From Syntrophaceae bacterium UBA2280 (GTDB taxonomy: Bacteria; Desulfobacterota; Syntrophia; Syntrophales; Smithellaceae): 37,321 bases of DNA. Position numbers and translations under genes: made by a program. A model generated the notes under the pieces. The model had not been told where the DNA came from. It did not search any database and saw only the letters and a list, made by a program, of their open reading frames with translations. Location of the stretch: NCBI GenBank assembly GCA_002347685.1, contig DDWS01000061.1, positions 30,796 through 68,116 of the forward strand. The letters run 5' to 3'. The first letter of the stretch is position 1. Each line of letters opens with the position of its first letter. Below, piece by piece: positions 32,767 through 37,321 of this stretch.

Positions 32767-34683
32767 TTACTCATCTTCCGGGGTGAAGTCCCCGTCCGGA
32801 TCGTCGCTTGCCGTGTCTTCCGGGACGGTATCAAACATATTGACGTTTTCCGGTGAGGGGACTGTTGCGGCCGAAACGCGTGTAATACTCAGAGAGGGCG
32901 CAAAGTGAACGGGCAAGGCCTCCTCGGGAATCACCACCGGCGCTTTTTCAAACAAGTCCTCAGAAGGGCTTTCGGAAGATGCGCTGCTGTCGGCCGTCGT
33001 TTCCGCTGGTTTTCTTTTTCGGTGACGCGGGCGACGACGGCTCTTCCTTTTGGGCGCTTCTTCCACGGCAGCTGGTAACGCTTCACCCGCGGCGCTTTTC
33101 ACCTCGAGGACTTCCTCGTCTTTGAGCCCCGCTGCTTCACCGTCCTCGTCTTGCGTTTCATCTTCGGCCGGCGCTATCATGGGCATTTCGTGCTGACGCA
33201 GGCCGGCTTCCACCTGCTGTTCTTTGATGGACTGCTGGATCTCCAGCTTGTCCCAGGCCATTTCGGGGCGTCCCTCGATATGCAGATGAACATCGAAGGA
33301 CCTCTCCAGGCTGTCTAATTCATGTCTTTTGTTGTTGAGAATGTAAAAAGCGATTTCGTGCGGCAGCCCGACTCTCAGCTCGCCGTAAAGGCCCTTGACC
33401 GCTTCGGATTCAATTTTGCGGAAAGCCGCTAAGGACGCGTATTCCAGGGAGGGACGCAGACCGCTGCCCTTGCAGTGCGGGCATTTCATGTAACTGATTT
33501 CCTGAATCGTGGACTGCTTTTTCTGGCGCGACAGCTCCAGCAGGCCGAATTTGGAAATGCGCGAAAGCTGAATCCGCGCACGATCCACGCTGAGTGCTTT
33601 TTTAAATGCTTTTTCCACTTCCGCGTTGTGTTTTTTATCGATCATGTCAATGAAATCGATGACGATCAGTCCGCCCAGATCGCGAAGCCTCAGCTGCCTT
33701 GCTATTTCGTCGCAGGCCTCTGTATTGGTTTTGAAGGCCGTCTCCTCGATGTTCTTTTTGTTTGAGCCGCGTCCTGAATTGACGTCGATGGTGATCATCG
33801 CTTCGGTGGGGTTGATGATGACATACCCGCCGGACTTCAGCTCGACACGTTCCTGGTAGATCAGGCGGATCTGGTCTTCGAGATCAAAACGTTCGAAGAT
33901 CGGCACTTTCTCCTTATACTGCTTCAGCATTCTTAAATGACGCGGCGCGACGGCTTTCAGGTAGGCGCGCATCTTCCGGAAGGTTTCCAGATCGTCCACC
34001 TGGATCTGATCGACATCCGGCGTCAGATAATCCCTCAGCGAACGCACGCCGAAATCCGTTTCCTGGTAAAGGAAATACGGTGCCGCAACGCTTTCGGCTT
34101 TCTTCTTGATTTCCTTCCACAGACGCATCAGGAATTGATAGTCGCGCTGAATTTCAGGTTTGGTGCGGTTGATGCCGGCGGTGCGGACAATAAATCCCAT
34201 GTCTTCGGGAACTTTGATCTGCTCCATCAAGGACTTGATTTTCTTGCGGTCTTCATCACTGTCGATCTTGCGGGATATGCCTCCGCACAGCTTGTTGGGC
34301 AGCAAAACGAGATAGCGTCCCGGAAGCGAAATATAGCCGGTCAGCAAAGCACCCTTATTGCCGGTAACCTCGCGGACGACCTGTACAATCAATTCCTGAC
34401 CGGCCTTGAGCACGGCCCTGCCTGAGCCGTTTTCCTGTTCGGTGAAACAATCGTCACCGACGTCCCGCAGAGGCAGGAACCCGTCTTTGCCGCCCCCGAA
34501 ATCAACGAAAGCCGCCTGCAGGCCTCTTTCGACTTTCAGAACCTTGCCTTTATAAAGGTTCCCGGTAATCGGCTCCTTCACCGCCATCTGAATATTGAAT
34601 TCGATGAGCTTGCCCTTGTCGTCAACCGACACCATGCGCATTTGCTCTTTATGCACGGCGTTCACGAGCATTGTGTGTCCCAT
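32767..34683 (-). CDS. rng: Ribonuclease E/G
   Basis: A 638-residue endoribonuclease. The S1 domain spans about 36-125 (GNLYKGKVLKVERGLQAAFV). The DNase I-like catalytic site has ITIDVNSGRG (Asp300) and VIDFIDM (Asp343), matching the Mg-binding aspartates. CPHCKGSG (401-408) is the Zn-link for tetramer assembly. After about residue 490 comes an acidic, then Arg/Lys-rich tail (KRKSRRRPRHRKRK), shorter than the E. coli RNase E scaffold but longer than RNase G. It likely processes mRNA and rRNA. AAGGATAATT precedes the ATG. The symbol could be rne or rng; the tail makes it intermediate. Confidence 0.94.
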   Translation of the reverse strand: MGHTMLVNAVHKEQMRMVSVDDKGKLIEFNIQMAVKEPITGNLYKGKVLKVERGLQAAFVDFGGGKDGFLPLRDVGDDCFTEQENGSGRAVLKAGQELIVQVVREVTGNKGALLTGYISLPGRYLVLLPNKLCGGISRKIDSDEDRKKIKSLMEQIKVPEDMGFIVRTAGINRTKPEIQRDYQFLMRLWKEIKKKAESVAAPYFLYQETDFGVRSLRDYLTPDVDQIQVDDLETFRKMRAYLKAVAPRHLRMLKQYKEKVPIFERFDLEDQIRLIYQERVELKSGGYVIINPTEAMITIDVNSGRGSNKKNIEETAFKTNTEACDEIARQLRLRDLGGLIVIDFIDMIDKKHNAEVEKAFKKALSVDRARIQLSRISKFGLLELSRQKKQSTIQEISYMKCPHCKGSGLRPSLEYASLAAFRKIESEAVKGLYGELRVGLPHEIAFYILNNKRHELDSLERSFDVHLHIEGRPEMAWDKLEIQQSIKEQQVEAGLRQHEMPMIAPAEDETQDEDGEAAGLKDEEVLEVKSAAGEALPAAVEEAPKRKSRRRPRHRKRKPAETTADSSASSESPSEDLFEKAPVVIPEEALPVHFAPSLSITRVSAATVPSPENVNMFDTVPEDTASDDPDGDFTPEDE

Positions 34684-34723
34684 AATTATCCTTTTCGACC
34701 GCCTTCACTCAGAGGTAATACCG

Positions 34724-34748
34724 CCTCCGGACGATCTGTATCCGGGGG
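34724..34748 (-). other. Hairpin in the RNase E/G 5' leader
   Basis: Arms 34741-34748 and 34724-34731 pair over 8 positions with one mismatch and a 9-base loop, about 40 bases before the start codon. E. coli rne is autoregulated through its leader; a similar role here is only a guess. Confidence 0.35.
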
Positions 34749-34778
34749 ACTCCCTAAAAAACACGCGGTCTTCTGTAT

Positions 34779-35384
34779 TTATGAAAAGGCGCTCACATCG
34801 CCTTTACCAATTCGTAAAATCTCGATATTGTCATCCACAAGCGAAATAACACTGGACGGCTCTGGCAGAATCTCTCCGCCGTCAATAATGAGGTCCACAA
34901 TATTTCCAAAGCATTCATGAATAATCGCGGGATTCCCGAGATCCTCGCCCTGCTGCGTCTGCACACTGGTGCTGATAATGGGCTGCCCCAGTTCGCGGAT
35001 CAGGGAAAGACATATCTCGTTGGCCGGTACGCGAATGCCTGTGGTCGGCCGTTTCGGCAGAATGATTTTCGGAACCAGACGCGACGCCTCCAGAATGAAT
35101 GTATAGGGCCCCGGCAAATGCCGTTTCATGGTTTTATAGGCGTAGTCGGTGACGCGGGCGTACTGGCTGATGTGTTTGAGATCGGAACAGACAAAGCTTA
35201 AGGGCTGCTTCTTGCTTCGCCTCTTAATGTCATAAATCCGCTCAATGCCTTTTTTATTGGACAAATCACATCCCAAACCGTAAACCGTATCCGTAGGATA
35301 TATAATGACGCCTCCATCCCTTAACACATCCACCGCTTTCCGGATCAGACGCATCTGCGGATTCTGGCTGTTTATCGACAACAC
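34779..35384 (-). CDS. tsaC: Threonylcarbamoyl-AMP synthase (YrdC/Sua5 family)
   Basis: A 201-residue enzyme that makes threonylcarbamoyl-AMP for the t6A37 modification of ANN-decoding tRNAs. GGVIIYPTDTVYGLGCDL and IYDIKRRSKKQPLSFVC carry the conserved Lys/Arg ligands; LPGPYTFILEA and IGQPIISTSVQT-like sequence (LGQPIISTSVQTQQGED) complete the family signature. It has no Sua5 C-terminal domain, so it is TsaC-type. The start is a GTG at 35384 with GAGGG upstream; a TTG one codon later is possible. It has its own promoter and is followed by the RNase gene after 95 bases, with a weak AAAGGCG hairpin overlapping its stop. Confidence 0.93.
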   Translation of the reverse strand: MLSINSQNPQMRLIRKAVDVLRDGGVIIYPTDTVYGLGCDLSNKKGIERIYDIKRRSKKQPLSFVCSDLKHISQYARVTDYAYKTMKRHLPGPYTFILEASRLVPKIILPKRPTTGIRVPANEICLSLIRELGQPIISTSVQTQQGEDLGNPAIIHECFGNIVDLIIDGGEILPEPSSVISLVDDNIEILRIGKGDVSAFS

Positions 35385-35425
35385 CGCCCAGCCCTCATTT
35401 TCCTGTTTCCAATATCATTTATGAG

Positions 35426-35454
35426 CTTATATCAGCAATTTGCAGATTTGGCAA
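35426..35454 (-). promoter_or_regulatory. Promoter of tsaC
   Basis: On minus, TTGCCA (35454-35449) and TATAAG (35431-35426) are 17 bases apart, in the 96-base gap after cimA. Start codon 42 bases downstream. Confidence 0.65.
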
Positions 35455-35480
35455 TGGCCGTAAACAATATAAATGATGTC

Positions 35481-37064
35481 TTAGATCCTGCTTTTTTTGT
35501 CCTTGCTGAGCTTGTATTCGATGCTGTCGATGAGCGCCTGCCAACTGGCTTCGATAATATTTTCGGAAACGCCGGTGGTGCTCCAGACCTCCTCACCGTC
35601 AGTGGAATCCAGAAGCACCCGCACACCTGCCGCCGTGCCCTCGGAACCCTCCAGCGTACGCACTTTGAAATCGACCAGATGCATTTCGCCGATTGCCGGA
35701 TAAAATTTTGTCAGCGCCTTGCGCAGCGCGTGGTCAAGGGCGTTAACCGGACCGTTGCCTTCTGCTGCGGTCAGCTCCTCCTCGCCGCCGACTGAAATCT
35801 TGATCGTCGCCTGTGAGAGACAAGGATTGTTCAGGGTGCGCGACGTAATCACGCTGAAACATTCCAGGTTGAACGGTTCCACAAATTCCCCGACAGCCTT
35901 TTTCATCAGAACAGACAAAGACCCGTCGGCCGCGTCGAACTGATAGCCGCGGTCCTCCATCGTTTTGACTTCAGCGACGATCTTACGCCCCAGGGCGGCG
36001 TTTTTCGTCAGATCGATGCCGAGCTCCCTGGCTTTGTATTCAATATTGCTGCGACCCGCCATATCGGACACCAGCACGCGGCGGGAATTGCCAACTTGTT
36101 GGGGCTCCATGTGTTCGTAAGCCCGCGCGTTTTTCGTCACCGCGCTGACGTGCACGCCTCCCTTATGCGCGAACGCGCTGCGTCCGACAAAGGGACGCGA
36201 CGCCAGCGGTGGAATGTTGGCTACATCGCTGACATAAATGGAAAGATTGGTGAGATGCTGCAGGGCTGAGGCAGGCAGACACGGCTTCTTCATTTTAATC
36301 TGCAGGTTTGCGATGATGGGGATCAAATCCGCGTTGCCGCAGCGCTCGCCATATCCGTTGATCGTCCCCTGAACCATCCGGACGCCTTCACGCGAAGCAG
36401 CCAGCGAATTGGCCACAGCCAGTCCGCAGTCGTTGTGCACATGAATACCCGACTTCTGAAGCGGGATCACCACGCCGGTTTTTCTGATGATGTCGGTGAT
36501 TTCATGCGTCATGGTCCCGCCGTTGGTATCGCAGAAAACGATGTAATCGGCACCTGCGGCCAGGGCCGTTTTCACCACCCGAATCGCGTAACGGGCGTTG
36601 TGCTTGTAGCCGTCGAAAAAGTGCTCCGCGTCAAACAAGACCTCCTTGCCTTTGGATTTCAGATAGACAATGGAGTCGCGGATCATGGCGAGATTCTCGT
36701 CGGGATCGATGCCCAGAATATCCGTGACATGCAGATCCCACGCCTTTCCGAAAATCGTCACGGCGGGCGTGCCGGCTTTGATCAGCGCTTTCAAATTCGG
36801 GCAATTCTCGGGAAGAATATGCGGTTTGCGGGTCGAAGAAAATGCCGTCAGTTTTGAATGCTTGAATTCCACGGCTTTGGCCATTTCAAAAAAACGCATG
36901 TCCTTGGGATTGGAACCGGGCCAGCCGCCTTCGATGTAATGAAAATGCATTTCATCGAGCCTGCGCGCGATGCGCAGTTTCTCTTCGGCGGACAGGGTCA
37001 CCTGTTCGCCCTGCGTGCCGTCACGCAGGGTGGTATCATAAATCAAAACGTTGTTTTTTGTCAT
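35481..37064 (-). CDS. cimA: Citramalate synthase
   Basis: A 527-residue enzyme that condenses pyruvate with acetyl-CoA to (R)-citramalate, opening the threonine-independent route to isoleucine. The N-terminal TIM barrel has IYDTTLRDGTQGE (8-20), GIHVHNDCGLAVANS (metal-binding His-His) and GTINGYGERCGNADL. The C-terminal LeuA-type dimer domain (about 395-520) has ATIKISVGGEEELTAAEGNGPVNALDHALRKAL (in parts: AAEGNGPVNALDHALRKAL). Length fits the long CimA form (TIGR00977) rather than homocitrate or isopropylmalate synthase. The start at 37064 follows GAGAGGCGTTC. An isoleucine-codon-rich leader and terminator lie just upstream, supporting an isoleucine role. Confidence 0.94.
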   Translation of the reverse strand: MTKNNVLIYDTTLRDGTQGEQVTLSAEEKLRIARRLDEMHFHYIEGGWPGSNPKDMRFFEMAKAVEFKHSKLTAFSSTRKPHILPENCPNLKALIKAGTPAVTIFGKAWDLHVTDILGIDPDENLAMIRDSIVYLKSKGKEVLFDAEHFFDGYKHNARYAIRVVKTALAAGADYIVFCDTNGGTMTHEITDIIRKTGVVIPLQKSGIHVHNDCGLAVANSLAASREGVRMVQGTINGYGERCGNADLIPIIANLQIKMKKPCLPASALQHLTNLSIYVSDVANIPPLASRPFVGRSAFAHKGGVHVSAVTKNARAYEHMEPQQVGNSRRVLVSDMAGRSNIEYKARELGIDLTKNAALGRKIVAEVKTMEDRGYQFDAADGSLSVLMKKAVGEFVEPFNLECFSVITSRTLNNPCLSQATIKISVGGEEELTAAEGNGPVNALDHALRKALTKFYPAIGEMHLVDFKVRTLEGSEGTAAGVRVLLDSTDGEEVWSTTGVSENIIEASWQALIDSIEYKLSKDKKSRI

Positions 37065-37079
37065 GAACGCCTCTCTTTC

Positions 37080-37117
37080 AAAAAAAAACCGCTGCCGGTC
37101 GATCCTGGCAGCGGTTT
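37080..37117 (-). terminator. Attenuator terminator before cimA
   Basis: On minus, AAACCGCTGCC (37117-37107) pairs exactly with GGCAGCGGTTT (37096-37086) with a 10-base loop; the T tract ends at 37080 (nine T's beyond the stem overlap). It lies 15 bases before the cimA ATG, between promoter and gene, so it must be conditional. Confidence 0.88.
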
Positions 37118-37159
37118 GGAATTTCACCTGTTGCGACATGCGGTTATTCCACGGCCAGG
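37104..37159 (-). promoter_or_regulatory. Predicted antiterminator pairing in the cimA leader
   Basis: CCTGGCCGTGG (37159-37149), in the last codons of the leader peptide, can pair with CCGCTGCCAGG (37114-37104), the 5' arm of the terminator. Ten of 11 positions pair, one as G-U. The two structures exclude each other. Confidence 0.65.
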
Positions 37160-37218
37160 CCTCCCCCGGGGAAGCGAATAATAATAGGGCTAATTATAAT
37201 TTCTGTGTGAATCATCAT
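37144..37218 (-). CDS. Isoleucine-rich leader peptide of cimA
   Basis: A 24-codon reading frame that begins MMIHTEIIISPIII and ends GLAVE. Seven of its first 14 residues are Ile, including ATT ATA ATT and ATT ATT ATT runs. It starts about 29 bases after the predicted transcription start and ends 27 bases before the terminator stem. GGA lies just before the tandem ATGs, so the ribosome site is weak and the second ATG (37215) may be used. A ribosome stalled on scarce Ile-tRNA at the Ile codons would leave the downstream antiterminator free to form. A tiny frame at 37238-37215 (MNWCIWI) ends overlapping this start and might couple translation. Confidence 0.75.
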   Translation of the reverse strand: MMIHTEIIISPIIIRFPGGGLAVE

Positions 37219-37253
37219 ATCCAAATGCACCAATTCATCGCTGATTTCTCAGC

Positions 37254-37282
37254 ATATTAATTTTTCAACCCCATTTTGTCAA
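37254..37282 (-). promoter_or_regulatory. Promoter of the cimA leader
   Basis: On minus, perfect TTGACA (37282-37277) and TAATAT (37259-37254, 4/6) are 17 bases apart. The likely start is near 37247, giving a leader of about 183 bases before cimA. Confidence 0.72.
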
Positions 37283-37310
37283 TAAAAATTAATAACTTTG
37301 TAAGGAGCAA

Positions 37311-37321
37311 ATGATTTGTCC
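37311..37321 (+). CDS. Possible start of a divergent gene cut by the window edge
   Basis: ATGATTTGT at 37311 follows AAGGAG by three bases on the plus strand. Only three codons are visible, so this is suggestive at most. Confidence 0.22.

Noticed and set aside
1..37321. CRISPR arrays, tRNA or rRNA genes, insertion sequences, phage genes
   Set aside because: No regularly spaced repeats, cloverleaf sequences, transposase or integrase motifs were recognised.

Overview
This 37.3 kb window looks like the chromosome of a Gram-negative anaerobe of about 54% GC, probably a deltaproteobacterium (Desulfobacterota), perhaps near the Syntrophales. The clues are a complete-looking type II secretion gene set, a periplasmic ammonia-forming nitrite reductase (NrfHA), citramalate synthase as an isoleucine route, and acyl-CoA-type genes. 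The lineage is inferred from gene content only. There are no insertion sequences, phage genes, CRISPR arrays, tRNAs or rRNAs, and no stretch over 300 bases lacks a gene.

Positions 1-11323 (minus strand) hold one type II secretion operon, in transcription order gspF-G-H-I-J-K-L-M-N-C, an ExeA/MshM-type ATPase, a TPR protein of GspB/MshN type, then gspD, which runs off the left edge. gspE and the prepilin peptidase are not in view. Positions 11511-13913 (minus) hold a ParA/MinD-type ATPase, a J-like/RodZ-HTH protein and a UPF0173 metallohydrolase, ending in a strong terminator.

Positions 14001-18440 (plus) form a tight operon of a SpoIID-like protein without a signal peptide, an AmpG-like permease, a MurU-like nucleotidyltransferase and an AmgK-like sugar kinase. 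Together these suggest import and recycling of peptidoglycan sugars. A DUF2147 protein follows from its own promoter, and a perfect bidirectional hairpin separates it from a convergent FadB/FadJ-type beta-oxidation protein.

Positions 21339-28059 hold a cupin, nrfHA, a K+ channel with tandem RCK domains, a YfcH-type epimerase, a small flavin-binding-type protein, a lipocalin lipoprotein and an NADPH-dependent FMN reductase-like protein. Positions 28124-31729 hold a MerR regulator with two MerR-like domains and a clear operator dyad at its own promoter, two nitronate monooxygenase-like flavoproteins and a MaoC hydratase.

Positions 31776-37283 (minus) hold a metallo-beta-lactamase-fold hydrolase, RNase E/G, the tRNA t6A enzyme TsaC/Sua5, and cimA. 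The most notable feature is the cimA leader. It has a consensus promoter, a 24-codon leader peptide packed with isoleucine codons, a plausible antiterminator and a perfect intrinsic terminator just before the cimA start. This is a classic attenuator layout, here on the citramalate branch of isoleucine synthesis.
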